From: Palsa-295 sp963785585
GTDB lineage: Bacteria; Acidobacteriota; Terriglobia; Acidiferrales; UBA7541
Direction of reading: 5' to 3'
DNA length: 64,000 nt
NCBI GenBank assembly: GCA_963785585.1
Contig: CAWAVW010000003.1
Coordinates: forward strand, 403,213-467,212
The position numbers were made by a program, and so were the translations under genes. Shown piece after piece: positions 52,639 to 61,038 of the stretch (positions within the stretch are counted from its first letter, which is position 1; the number at the start of each line of letters is the position of its first letter). Below the pieces are notes generated by a model. That model made no database searches. It saw nothing but the letters and a program-made list of their open reading frames with translations, and was not told the origin of the DNA.

Positions 52639-54465
52639 ATGAAAAATGCGGTTATACCTATTGTCATAATTAACATTCTTTTTTCGACAAATCCCGGCAT
52701 TCGCATCACTTCCAAAGCCCAATCTCGGAAAAGCCCCCAAGTAATAGCCATTGAGGGTACAGGTCTTGTGGAATTCGCCCCCGACCTCGTCCATGCGGAC
52801 GTAACTTCGCCCGAGGATCGTGTGAAAAGTGAAAAACTGGTAGCAATTCTGAGCGAATTCGGCGACGGGAAAGACGTGGCAAAGAATAGTCACATTTCAG
52901 CGGAACTTAGAAATTTCATATTGCAATATCCCAACGAAACCGAAGCATACGTAATGAGAGCCGTGATCGAATTTTCAGCAGCTGAACCGGACTTTTCGCA
53001 AATTTTTAAAAATCTTGATAAAGCTGAGGACTTGGTTTCAAAGGGTTTCACATTCGCCGGAACGATTTCAAAAGCCGATTTGTATGTCTTGCGAGCTAAA
53101 GCGCATTTGCTAACGCATCGGGATCACGATTGCTTATCGAATTTGGAAACCGCGATTCAAAGCAATCCCAGCAAGAGCATATTCAATACGGGTGGTGTGA
53201 AACCGAATGAAAAGACGTCCAATCTCGCTGCTTTCTACGAATCTGATTTTCAATATCTGGCGAGCAAATACCCCGGCGATTTCAGGGTTTTCATGGCCCG
53301 TGGTCTGTTCTACGACAGTTTCACATCATATTCCGAAGACTATTTCGCACCTGCCTTTGCGGACTTGAAGCATGCCGCGACGCTAAATCATAATTCAGCC
53401 CTCGTGCAGTACATTCTCGGTGCGTTATATCAGGAAACGACTTTCTTAACTAAGGCCGCATGGCGGGACATTTCGGATTCTGGTGGGTACAAGGATCAGC
53501 AAAATAACGCGGCGCTGCCACATCTCGAACGGGCCACCGCAATCGATCCGAACTTTGTGGAGGCATGGGCGCAACAAGCGGAAGCCCTCTACAGCCTTAA
53601 ACGATATAGAGATGCAATTCGACGCTACGACCAGGTAACGCGGCTCGACCCTACCCGTGGGGGTGCATTTAATGATCGCGGTCTCGCTAAATTTTATGCC
53701 GGGCAACACTACGATGCCGTCGAAGATTTCACGCAGGCTCTTACGGTTAAAGAGAACGGCGTGAATCACAGTTCGCTCGATCTCACGTATCAGAGTCGGG
53801 CTGACGCATACGTCAAGCTGAACGATTATCCGCACGCCATTTCGGACTACGGCAGCGCCATTGGCGTGCACCTGTCATCCTTCGTAATCTTGATGAACCT
53901 GGATCAACTTAGGAATTTATATCCAGAGCTTGGTGTGCTGTCGAACGCAGACTTGCTTGAAGGATTGAGACAGAAATATTACCCGAACATGAGTTCGGCA
54001 GATTTTGCCGGTGATTTGCAGAAATCAACAAAGTCGTGGAGTAGCTTCACTCTCGCAGGTCTATACGAGAATCGCGGAGATGCATACCTGGCGTCGAATG
54101 ACATCGTACGGGCTTTAGCTGATTATCGTCGAGCTCACCTCGCAGATTCGCATTACACAGTCGACCGTTGGAAGCCACTTTCGCAGAGTCTATCTCACCC
54201 TATGTTTCTTGACACTCAAACGCTGATTTCGTCGCCGAGCGGTTTCGTGACGCTGTGGGTCAAAACTATTGTCAATACGTCCGGGGCATACAGACAGCAA
54301 AGATTTCAACTGGATTGTTCATCTCAAAGGATTAAATCTTTGGGTTTTGTGGAATACGGATCATCCGGTGACGCAAAATCGTCGAGCGATTTCGAAGGAA
54401 ATTGGGAATTGATCGTGCCCGACAGTGTTGGTGAATACCTCGCTCACGGAGCCTGTCCACACTAG
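52639..54465 (+). CDS. exported TPR protein with surface-adhesin E-like C terminus
   Basis: A 608-residue protein. An N-terminal hydrophobic segment (AVIPIVIINILF) may be a signal or anchor. Residues about 95-430 hold TPR-like repeats (LERATAIDPNFVEAWAQQAEAL, YDQVTRLDPTRGGAFNDRGLAKFYAG, and similar). The C terminus (LDCSSQRIKSLGFVEYGSSG ... WELIVPDSVGEYLAHGAC) resembles the surface-adhesin E domain, with two conserved cysteines. The gene is clearly more A+T-rich (roughly 45-50% GC by eye) than flanking genes, with a nearly leaderless start and its own promoter. Likely transferred; function unknown. Confidence 0.72.
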   Translation: MKNAVIPIVIINILFSTNPGIRITSKAQSRKSPQVIAIEGTGLVEFAPDLVHADVTSPEDRVKSEKLVAILSEFGDGKDVAKNSHISAELRNFILQYPNETEAYVMRAVIEFSAAEPDFSQIFKNLDKAEDLVSKGFTFAGTISKADLYVLRAKAHLLTHRDHDCLSNLETAIQSNPSKSIFNTGGVKPNEKTSNLAAFYESDFQYLASKYPGDFRVFMARGLFYDSFTSYSEDYFAPAFADLKHAATLNHNSALVQYILGALYQETTFLTKAAWRDISDSGGYKDQQNNAALPHLERATAIDPNFVEAWAQQAEALYSLKRYRDAIRRYDQVTRLDPTRGGAFNDRGLAKFYAGQHYDAVEDFTQALTVKENGVNHSSLDLTYQSRADAYVKLNDYPHAISDYGSAIGVHLSSFVILMNLDQLRNLYPELGVLSNADLLEGLRQKYYPNMSSADFAGDLQKSTKSWSSFTLAGLYENRGDAYLASNDIVRALADYRRAHLADSHYTVDRWKPLSQSLSHPMFLDTQTLISSPSGFVTLWVKTIVNTSGAYRQQRFQLDCSSQRIKSLGFVEYGSSGDAKSSSDFEGNWELIVPDSVGEYLAHGACPH

Positions 54466-54525
54466 CAAGCAATCTGCGAAAACATCCGTACTCGTATTGG
54501 TTCCAAAGTCGTGACGGGAGCGACT

Positions 54526-54720
54526 ATGCTGCTGAACCGCAAGCTAATTCTCGGCGTCAGCCAATTCGCATTGTGCTTAACGATGCTTGGTATCTTCCTC
54601 GCGAGGGAGATGGACGCGACCTGCACGGGGGGCGATCCGTGTAAGGCATGCAAGAACTGCAAATACTGCATGCACTGTGCCAAGCAAGGGGGCACATGCG
54701 GCGTTTGCAACCGAGTGTAG
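54526..54720 (+). CDS. small cysteine-rich membrane-anchored or secreted protein
   Basis: A 64-residue protein with one hydrophobic segment (LILGVSQFALCLTMLGIFLA) and then a tail with nine cysteines (TCTGGDPCKACKNCKYCMHC and GGTCGVC). The spacing C-x2-C-x2-C-x2-C-x2-C suggests metal or disulfide binding. GGGAG precedes ATG 54526; the GTG at 54511 is an alternative. It has no named family in my knowledge, though similar GDPCKACK-type peptides occur in environmental bacteria. Confidence 0.6.
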   Translation: MLLNRKLILGVSQFALCLTMLGIFLAREMDATCTGGDPCKACKNCKYCMHCAKQGGTCGVCNRV

Positions 54721-54789
54721 ATGAATACGCTGGCCCCAGGTCGTTGTCGAAGCGCCGGATGGTGTCTGATGACGCGAACACTCAATCAC

Positions 54790-54828
54790 AATCCATTTGT
54801 CCGATTACCGCGTTAATCAGGATTTGAG
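54790..54828 (+). repeat. 35-bp imperfect repeat, copy B
   Basis: Core TTGTCCGATTACCGCGTTAA then TCAGGATTTG. Aligns without gaps to copy A at 55611-55647 with 23 of 30 positions identical. Follows the cysteine-rich gene. Confidence 0.6.
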
Positions 54829-54969
54829 AAGACTGTTAAGGTCGGCGCATGGCGGTCCCTGGCATTAAAAGCTAGGCGGGACGGCGTTCGAGAACGCGCG
54901 GTAGCGCCCGCAGAAACGATTCACAACTGTGCAAAACGCCGCGCTAGAATCCCGCGCAACGGAGGGACC

Positions 54970-55473
54970 ATGAACGAGCTCAGCCCGTTTTCTGTCGCAT
55001 CTATTTGGACCTTTGCTATTGGAATTGTTACATTCGGAGTCTTGCTTCTGTATCACCGGGCAAATAGCGCGGGCACCGGACCGCGCTTCGTGTACTTCAA
55101 TCCGCAGGACTACTTCAATTCCTCCCCAGAAATCCCACTTCCCGCCGAAGCCGAAAAAGCAACGTTCAAACCGTTCATCGCTCAATACACTGGACTCGCA
55201 AAAATTACGATCGGTCTCGCCGCCGCGTCGATCAGCTTTGGCGGAATTAGTACGAAAACTGTTTACATTGACACAGCAAAAATGTTGCTCGCGTTTAGCA
55301 TCGCGTTCGGCGTTCTTTTCTGCGTGCTCATGATTAGCTTCTACGAGAACTACCTGCATGGATTGCAGTCTTACAAACCGTATAAGTGCGCACTTACAGA
55401 GGCATCCGGCCTTACCTCGCTTGCCTGTTTCGCACTTGGTTACGGATATTGGGCACTACATGTGGGGACCTAG
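54970..55473 (+). CDS. membrane protein of unknown function
   Basis: A 167-residue protein with three to four hydrophobic segments (about 8-28, 75-95, 100-125 and the C terminus). Between them is a polar segment with RFVYFNPQDYFNSSPEIPLP. Unrecognised. Preceded by GGAGGGACC directly before the ATG. Lies between repeat copies B and A in the A+T-richer stretch. Confidence 0.62.
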   Translation: MNELSPFSVASIWTFAIGIVTFGVLLLYHRANSAGTGPRFVYFNPQDYFNSSPEIPLPAEAEKATFKPFIAQYTGLAKITIGLAAASISFGGISTKTVYIDTAKMLLAFSIAFGVLFCVLMISFYENYLHGLQSYKPYKCALTEASGLTSLACFALGYGYWALHVGT

Positions 55474-55610
55474 CGGAGCGAATCGCATTCCACGATCAGC
55501 GCCACCCACTACATACGGCGCGTCAGCCAGCGCAGCACGATGCGCGCCGCCGAAACAAGAAGCCGAACGCGAATCGTCAAACCGCCGCGATCCGCGAGCG
55601 CCTCACGATG

Positions 55611-55647
55611 AGTCACTTGTCCGGTTACTGCGATTATCAGGACTCAG
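55611..55647 (+). repeat. 35-bp imperfect repeat, copy A
   Basis: Core CTTGTCCGGTTACTGCGATT then ATCAGGACTCAG. Directly precedes the -10 box of the next gene, so it occupies the -35 zone. Confidence 0.6.
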
Positions 55648-55662
55648 CCCCTTAGCCCCGGA

Positions 55663-55668
55663 TATAAT
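55663..55668 (+). promoter_or_regulatory. -10 box of the 55677 gene
   Basis: Perfect TATAAT, 8 nt before the ATG, hence a nearly leaderless transcript. The -35 position falls in the tail of repeat copy A. Confidence 0.6.
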
Positions 55669-55676
55669 CTGACTTC

Positions 55677-56246
55677 ATGGCGGATTTCCCAACGGCTGAA
55701 GGCACTCACGGCTCGTATCGATGGCTAGTCACAGCGCGACTTGAACTCGACATTCTGATTCGGAAATGTCCTCAGGCCGTCCTCGGCAAATATGTTGCTG
55801 TCACCTCCCTTGACAGCGGCGCGATGGCTCTCACCGACGAAGAGAAACTCAATGGCTGGGAGAGTCGGAATGAAATTGCTTACAGCCCCCGAATCAAATC
55901 TGCGGAAGCTGTCCGCACCGAAAGATCGCCGGGTGGGTGCGCAAGCTACAATGAGTGGTACGTATTTACGTCCCGCTTCGATCTAGGGCAGCTTTGGCAC
56001 GGCGATGCCTTTGAAGCGCCGCAAACGCCTCAGCACGTCCGCACTTTCGTGAACTTTGGTCCCAGTTTCGCGTTGCATGAGCCCGAGCCGGCAAGCCTCG
56101 CGGGGTTTTTCTGGAAGCAGTTTGATCGGATTCAACCCGAGTCTTACATCGCGGACTCCGATTCCCATTTGACATTCGTAAGCAGTAACAAAGACATATT
56201 TGTTGCCGTCCGTAATGCCGTTCGTGGCATCGCGCCCAACTCCTGA
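55677..56246 (+). CDS. protein of unknown function
   Basis: A 189-residue soluble protein without recognisable motif. It has an N-terminal ARLELDILIRKCPQAVLG helix, a central FTSRFDLGQLWHG and PEPASLAGFFWKQFDRI. Its stop codon sits inside repeat copy C. Composition and neighbours mark it as accessory. Not recognised. Confidence 0.6.
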   Translation: MADFPTAEGTHGSYRWLVTARLELDILIRKCPQAVLGKYVAVTSLDSGAMALTDEEKLNGWESRNEIAYSPRIKSAEAVRTERSPGGCASYNEWYVFTSRFDLGQLWHGDAFEAPQTPQHVRTFVNFGPSFALHEPEPASLAGFFWKQFDRIQPESYIADSDSHLTFVSSNKDIFVAVRNAVRGIAPNS

Positions 56247-56273
56247 TAAGTCGCGTTACCGGACATGTGGATT
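56241..56273 (-). repeat. 35-bp imperfect repeat, copy C (inverted)
   Basis: The minus strand reads AATCCACATGTCCGGTAACG then CGACTTATCAGGA, aligning to copies A and B with small gaps. It overlaps the stop of the preceding gene. Confidence 0.5.
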
Positions 56274-56525
56274 CGGTGGTACGGAGACCCCCGCTAAGTC
56301 GGCCAGATTTTGCCAATGGCGAGGGTGAGGCAGCCGGTCTCCACGGCGAATTGATGTCGCGTAGGGGTGTGACACGTCAATCGATTTGGCTATTTGGGGC
56401 ACTTCGATCCGCGCTAGTAGTGGTTGAATCTGCCTTCGGAAGACGGATTCCCTGAGCCATTTCGGCTGAGAGCCGGAAGTCCAATCGCGCTCGGCGATGC
56501 CTGTTCTGAACCAGGTTTGACTCAT
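56256..56525 (-). pseudogene. fragment of an HTH DNA-binding protein
   Basis: An 89-residue frame. Its C-terminal half (PQIAKSIDVSHPYATSIRRG then LPHPRHWQNLADLAGV) resembles the tail of a family of mobile-element-linked HTH proteins that end in a similar IRxGxRxPHPRHW motif. Usual N-terminal parts (zinc or helical region) are missing and nuoB promoter sequences overlap its start. Probably a remnant. Confidence 0.45.
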
Positions 56526-56545
56526 CGCAAACCCCTGTCTATACT
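56517..56545 (+). promoter_or_regulatory. sigma-70-type promoter for nuoB
   Basis: TTGACT (56517-56522), 17-bp spacer, TATACT (56540-56545). The leader contains the hairpin ATTCGC-GCAG-GCGAAT before the ATG at 56574. Confidence 0.65.
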
Positions 56546-56573
56546 CGCCTCATTCGCGCAGGCGAATCGCACG

Positions 56574-57134
56574 ATGGGCATCATCGACAACCGCTTCGAA
56601 CGCAGTTACGTCCTCTCCACCGTTGATTACGTTTTCAACTGGGCGCGCAAAAGCGCCATCTGGCCGCTCACTTTCGGCCTCGCCTGCTGCGCCATCGAAA
56701 TGATCGCCTCCAGCACTTCGCGGTTTGACATCGCCCGCTTCGGAGCCGAAGTCTTTCGCCCCTCGCCCCGCCAGGCCGACCTGATGATCGTCGCCGGCAC
56801 CGTCACCCTGAAAATGTCGCCCGTGCTCAAACGCGTGTGGGACCAGATGCCCGAACCCAAGTGGTGTATCTCCATGGGCGCATGCTCCAGCGTCGGCGGC
56901 CCGTTCAACGTGTACTCCGTCCTGCAAGGTGTGGACCGCATTGTTCCGGTGGACGTGTACGTCATCGGCTGCCCGCCCCGCCCCGAAGCCCTGTTTTACG
57001 CGCTGCTCAAGCTGCAAGACAAAATCGATCAGATGACGCTCGCCAAGCGCCCCACTGCCATCCGCCTCAATCCCGGCATGGTGGACAATTTCAAACAAGG
57101 CGTGATGGTCGCCCAATCGCCGCAGCCGCTCTAG
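56574..57134 (+). CDS. nuoB: NADH-quinone oxidoreductase subunit B (stand-alone)
   Basis: A 186-residue NuoB, carrier of the N2 [4Fe-4S] cluster. The ligands are visible: LACCAIEM (double cysteine), MGACSSVGG and GCPPRPEAL. The start MGIIDNRFERSYVLSTVDYVFNWARK is standard at 56574. No nuoA or nuoC is adjacent; the next gene is a Rieske ferredoxin. It may be a second copy outside the main nuo operon. Confidence 0.94.
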   Translation: MGIIDNRFERSYVLSTVDYVFNWARKSAIWPLTFGLACCAIEMIASSTSRFDIARFGAEVFRPSPRQADLMIVAGTVTLKMSPVLKRVWDQMPEPKWCISMGACSSVGGPFNVYSVLQGVDRIVPVDVYVIGCPPRPEALFYALLKLQDKIDQMTLAKRPTAIRLNPGMVDNFKQGVMVAQSPQPL

Positions 57135-57173
57135 CCCCAGCACCCAACGCCAAACAACGGAGGATCAACCCAC

Positions 57174-57482
57174 ATGCCCTTTATGCGCGCCGCACGAGTC
57201 GCCGAACTTCCCCCCGGCACCATCCGCGAATTCCAGCTCGACGGCACCACCATTGCCCTCGCCAACGTCGAAGGTAAGTTCCATGCAATCAACAACACCT
57301 GCCTGCACCGGGGCGGTCCGCTCGGCGAAGGCGAGCTCGAAGGCTCCGCCGTCGTATGCCCATGGCACGGCTGGAAATACGACGTCACCACCGGCAAGCT
57401 CCTCACCAACCCCGCCGTCGCCGTGGCCTGCTACCCGGTCGAAGTCCGCGGCGAAGACGTCTTCGTAGATGTAGGGAATTAA
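57174..57482 (+). CDS. Rieske [2Fe-2S] ferredoxin-like protein
   Basis: A 102-residue soluble Rieske protein. The two ligand boxes are CLHRGGPL and CPWHGWKYD, each C-x-H..C-x2-H. Typical of ferredoxin partners of dioxygenases or nitrite reductase small subunits (NirD-like). No oxygenase is nearby. Only 39 bp after nuoB, on the same strand, so they may form a small redox operon. Confidence 0.92.
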   Translation: MPFMRAARVAELPPGTIREFQLDGTTIALANVEGKFHAINNTCLHRGGPLGEGELEGSAVVCPWHGWKYDVTTGKLLTNPAVAVACYPVEVRGEDVFVDVGN

Positions 57483-57604
57483 ACCACTTAGCCTACAGTC
57501 AATTCCCCATTCGCTCCGTCCAGCCCTGTGTTAACATTTCTTTTCACAAATTTCGCCATTTTTTGGCTCTTCCGTGTATAGTTCGCCCGTCTCTTTTTGA
57601 GCGA

Positions 57605-58063
57605 ATGACGCAACCACCCACAAAACCAAAGCGTTGGCTCCTCGCCGTGGACCCCCGCGTGTACCACTGGGATACCCTGTTCGTGAAGGGTAAAGAGATG
57701 TGGCGCCACGCCGGCCACCGCCCGGACGCCCTCCGCCAGATCAAGCTCGTTCAAAAGGGCGATCGCGCCATCGCCTATCACGGCAAGCCCGAACACGCCC
57801 TCTACGCGCTCGCCGAAGTCAGCCGCGACCCGTATCCCGATCCGCACGAAAACGACACCAAGAAAATGGTCATGGACCTTCGCGCCATCGAGCGCCTGCC
57901 GCGCCAGGTGACTCTCGCCGAGCTGCGCGAAAACAAGGCGCTGCGCAAAATCAAATTCCTGAAAAATACGCGCATGACCATCTGCCCTCTCACCGAAGAG
58001 GAATATTCCGAAATTCTGCGCATGGCCGGAATCGTCGCCTCGCCCGGCATTCCTCTGCCGTAA
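57605..58063 (+). CDS. EVE domain protein
   Basis: A 152-residue protein of the EVE/PUA-like family: LLAVDPRVYHWDTLF, RQIKLVQKGDRAIAYHGKPEHALYALAEV and FLKNTRMTICPLTEEEY. EVE domains bind modified bases and are linked to mobile elements or RNA processing. ATG 57605 opens MTQPPTKPKRWLLA. It lies between the Rieske gene and mutM. Confidence 0.88.
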   Translation: MTQPPTKPKRWLLAVDPRVYHWDTLFVKGKEMWRHAGHRPDALRQIKLVQKGDRAIAYHGKPEHALYALAEVSRDPYPDPHENDTKKMVMDLRAIERLPRQVTLAELRENKALRKIKFLKNTRMTICPLTEEEYSEILRMAGIVASPGIPLP

Positions 58064-58130
58064 CAATCCCGAACCGAACAGTCGAGAGATCCTGAAAACA
58101 GTCAACGCGGCGAGCAGCGAGTCAGTAGCC

Positions 58131-58220
58131 TTCTCTCCGCCTCCGTGAACTCATACGCAACGATGTTCTCGGTGTTCTCCGTGTTCTTCGTGTTTCAATC
58201 TTTTTGCTTTGGTTTTCTCC
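58131..58220 (+). repeat. dispersed CTCTGTG-type intergenic repeat, copy 3
   Basis: Carries CTCCGTGAACTC (copy 1), TTCTCGGTG and TTCAATCTTTTTGC (copy 2) in tandem-like phrases (CTCCGTG, CTTCGTG). Lies just upstream of mutM. Confidence 0.55.
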
Positions 58221-58255
58221 ACGTCCGCGCGACCCCTGCAGTAAACTTCCACCGT

Positions 58256-59110
58256 ATGCCCGAGCTTCCCGAAGTCGAAACCGTCGCGCGCGGATTGCGT
58301 CTCGCTCTTCCGGGCCGCCGCATCGTCAGCGTTCGTCTCAGCACCAAAACCAATTTCATCGAAGATCCCTCGGCGCTCGAACTTCATCTTCCCGGCAGCC
58401 GCGTCTCCGCCGTTCGCCGCCACGGAAAAGTTTTGCTCGTCGATCTCGACGCCCGCGACGCAACCTCCGAAAGCCTCTCGCTCCAAATTCATCTCGGCAT
58501 GACCGGCCAAATCGTCGTCGGCTCGCCCGACCGTCCCGTCGCCGCGCACACCCATGTGTTTCTCGCTCTCGACGACGGCAGGGAACTGCGCTACACAGAC
58601 GTCCGCCGATTCGGCAAAATGCGCATCCTGGCCGCTGGCGAGCGCGTCGGCATGGCCAGCAAACTCGGCACCGATTCGCTCTCGATCACCGCGGACGAAT
58701 TCGGCGAACGCATTCACGCCCGCCGCAGCCGCATCAAAGCGCTGCTCCTGAATCAAAGTGTTTTGAGCGGAATGGGAAACATCTACACCGATGAAAGCTT
58801 GTGGCGCGCGAAAATCAACCCCAAACGTCTCGGCGCCAATCTGAAACCCGCCGAACTCTCGCGCCTTTACAAAGAAGTCCGCGCCGTCCTCTACGAAGCG
58901 ATCAAACGGAAGGGCTCCTCCATTTCCGACTACGTGGACGCCGATGGCAATCGCGGCGACTTCCAATCCCGCCATCGCGTCTATCAGCGCAAAGGCAAAC
59001 CCTGCTTCCGCTGCCGCACAAAAATCAAGCACGCCACCGTCGCTGGCCGCAGCACCTTCTATTGCCCGCGCTGCCAGCCCGATCCCCGCATTCGCGCACG
59101 GCGTCGCTAA
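58256..59110 (+). CDS. mutM: formamidopyrimidine-DNA glycosylase (8-oxoG repair)
   Basis: A 284-residue Fpg/MutM. The catalytic N terminus MPELPEVE (Pro after Met, Glu), the lysine in RRHGKVLLVDL, the H2TH region GMGNIYTDESLW and the C-terminal zinc finger C-x2-C...C-x2-C (CFRCRT...YCPRC) are all present. I choose ATG 58256; the frame upstream runs into the dispersed repeat. Overlaps the convergent MFS gene by 4 bp. Confidence 0.96.
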   Translation: MPELPEVETVARGLRLALPGRRIVSVRLSTKTNFIEDPSALELHLPGSRVSAVRRHGKVLLVDLDARDATSESLSLQIHLGMTGQIVVGSPDRPVAAHTHVFLALDDGRELRYTDVRRFGKMRILAAGERVGMASKLGTDSLSITADEFGERIHARRSRIKALLLNQSVLSGMGNIYTDESLWRAKINPKRLGANLKPAELSRLYKEVRAVLYEAIKRKGSSISDYVDADGNRGDFQSRHRVYQRKGKPCFRCRTKIKHATVAGRSTFYCPRCQPDPRIRARRR

Positions 59111-60342
59111 ACGCTCGCCACCTTCGCCGTCCCCGCAAGAAAATAAATCACCACCGCCCCCGCCAGCGTAAACGCTCCCGCATACGCAAATCCTGCGTTC
59201 GCGCTCACGCCACTCCACAGCGCCCCCACCACCACGCTCGAAATCAAATCCCCGATCCCATTCACCGTCGCCAGCACTCCAAACCCCGCCCCGCGCGACG
59301 TTGCCGGCAGCAACTCCGCCGCCAGCGATTTTTCCACCGACGCCTGCACTGCCCCGTGCACTCCCGCGAGCCCAAACAAAATCGCCAGCATCGTCATCGT
59401 CGCCGGCTCGAAAATGAATCCCGCAAACGTGATCGTTGCCAGCAAATATCCTGCCGCCAGCAAACCGCGCTTGCCCACTCGATCCGCCAGCCTTCCCGCC
59501 GGATACGAAGCCGCCGCATTCACCAGATTGTAAAACGTGTAAAGCCCCACCGCGACCGCCGACGCCCGCGCAAATCCATACCGCGGCGTCAAAATCTGCG
59601 TCGCCCGCAAAATCAATAGCGTCGGCGCAAAATCTCCCACCCCGTGCGCGAAAACTCCCGCCAGATACCGCCAATAATTTCCCGGCAGTTGCGCAAAGCT
59701 CGAAATAAAATCGGGAGCCTGGTGGCTATCGTCACGCCGTCCCTTCGGCACCAGAAACGCAAACGCCACCGCCGCGGCCACGCCGGGAACAAACGTCCAC
59801 TTCAGCACGCCGCGCAATCCCAGCACACCCAGGAGCGCCGTCGCGCACAGCGGACCCAGCACCGCTCCCGTCGTGTCCATCGCGCGCTCAAATCCAAAAG
59901 CGCGTCCTTCTTGTCCCGGCGCCACCGAATCCGTCAACAGCGTGTCGCGCGAAGGGCCGCGGCTCCCTCGCCCCATCCATCCCAGCGCCCGAATCACCAG
60001 CACGGCCGGCCACGCATTCGCAAGCGCATACGCTGCCGTCGAAATTCCCGTCGCCAGGTATCCGAGAATTCCCGTCGGCTTGCGCAATCTCGGACGGTCC
60101 GCGATCCATCCTCCCGCCAGCTTCGCAAAACTCGAAAGCCCGTCCGATACTCCCTCGATCACTCCCAGCGCAAATGCCGGAGCGCCCAGGCTCGCCAGAA
60201 ACGCCGGCAAAATCGACGTCGCCGCCTCGTGTCCCCAATCCGAAAACAAACTCGCCAGGCCGATCCCCAGCACTCCCGGCGTCAGCCACCGCGCGCCGCG
60301 ATTCTTCCCTCCCGCCGTGCCGTCAGTCACTGCCGCACACAT
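59107..60342 (-). CDS. MFS transporter
   Basis: A 411-residue major-facilitator protein with about 12 hydrophobic helices. The A-like motif GWIADRPRLRKPTG between helices 2 and 3, and the equivalent GRLADRVGKRGLL in the second half. Substrate unknown. The GTG/ATG start region reads MCAAVTDGTAGG. It follows the P-loop kinase gene directly (stop 60343), so they are co-transcribed. Confidence 0.85.
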   Translation of the reverse strand: MCAAVTDGTAGGKNRGARWLTPGVLGIGLASLFSDWGHEAATSILPAFLASLGAPAFALGVIEGVSDGLSSFAKLAGGWIADRPRLRKPTGILGYLATGISTAAYALANAWPAVLVIRALGWMGRGSRGPSRDTLLTDSVAPGQEGRAFGFERAMDTTGAVLGPLCATALLGVLGLRGVLKWTFVPGVAAAVAFAFLVPKGRRDDSHQAPDFISSFAQLPGNYWRYLAGVFAHGVGDFAPTLLILRATQILTPRYGFARASAVAVGLYTFYNLVNAAASYPAGRLADRVGKRGLLAAGYLLATITFAGFIFEPATMTMLAILFGLAGVHGAVQASVEKSLAAELLPATSRGAGFGVLATVNGIGDLISSVVVGALWSGVSANAGFAYAGAFTLAGAVVIYFLAGTAKVASV

Positions 60343-60891
60343 CTACGTCGCCTTTGCCGCTTCCACAACTTGTTCCGCCCACATCGCCCGCTCCCTCGCA
60401 TCCAGCCATTTCACGGGACGCGCCAGCCGGTCAAACGGAGGCGCGCTCAGCAACTCAATCAGCAACTCGTGAATCCGCATCTGAAACGCGCGATCCTCTG
60501 AGCGAAACCCATCCCGCGGAATCTCCTCGTCACCCGGCGGCACGCCCACCAGCAGCGTGTACGAATTCATCCACCACGCCAGCCACGGCTCCAGCGCCGC
60601 CTGCCGCCCAAACTTGTTCACCAAATAACAATAGTTATCGAGCACCGAACGGTCGGCCACCACCATCGGCGCTCGTCCGCCGGCATCGAGCTCCGCCGCA
60701 ATCTGCGCATGCAGAATCCACAGTTGCCCTTCGAGTGTCGTCGCCGCGTTCACCGGAAACGGAGACCGCCTGGCCACCTCCGTTACCAGTTCGACGTTGT
60801 GGTGCGCCTTCTTCAGCAGCGAACAAATCTCAAACGCCAGCGTCGTCTTTCCCACGCCGTGCGTCCCAATCAGCGCCAGTTTCAATTTCAC
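60343..60891 (-). CDS. P-loop kinase/ATPase, AAA_28 (NadR-kinase-like)
   Basis: A 182-residue P-loop protein: Walker A LIGTHGVGKTTLAFEI at the N terminus, a helix EVARRSPFPVN, VVADRSVLDNYCYLV as a likely Walker B/lid region. Resembles the ribosylnicotinamide-kinase half of NadR and the AAA_28 group, which act on nucleosides or are uncharacterised. Operon with the MFS gene suggests uptake and phosphorylation of the same substrate, an inference. Confidence 0.72.
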   Translation of the reverse strand: MKLKLALIGTHGVGKTTLAFEICSLLKKAHHNVELVTEVARRSPFPVNAATTLEGQLWILHAQIAAELDAGGRAPMVVADRSVLDNYCYLVNKFGRQAALEPWLAWWMNSYTLLVGVPPGDEEIPRDGFRSEDRAFQMRIHELLIELLSAPPFDRLARPVKWLDARERAMWAEQVVEAAKAT

Positions 60892-60931
60892 TCTCCGCGT
60901 ATCGCCCTACGGTTCTAACACAATTTTCAAC

Positions 60932-60957
60932 CGTCGCGCCCCGCGCGGGCCGCGACG
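60932..60957. repeat. 26-bp GC-rich palindrome
   Basis: CGTCGCG and CGCGACG flank a GC-rich centre (CCCCGCGCGGGC), forming a near-perfect palindrome upstream of the kinase gene. Could be an operator or a hairpin. Confidence 0.4.
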
Positions 60958-61038
60958 CCATCTCCTTTCACCAATCCTCAGCAATCAAAACCCATCCGCC
61001 GTCACATTCAGAATCGCCGCCAGGATTTATTTCGGAGT

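Noticed and set aside
54790..56273. Integron gene cassettes with attC sites
   Set aside because: Repeats lack the GTTRRRY/RYYYAAC cores, one copy is inverted and no integrase gene is present.
58151..59674. 507-codon frame opposite mutM and overlapping the MFS gene
   Set aside because: Crosses two real genes; glycine/alanine-rich antisense product.
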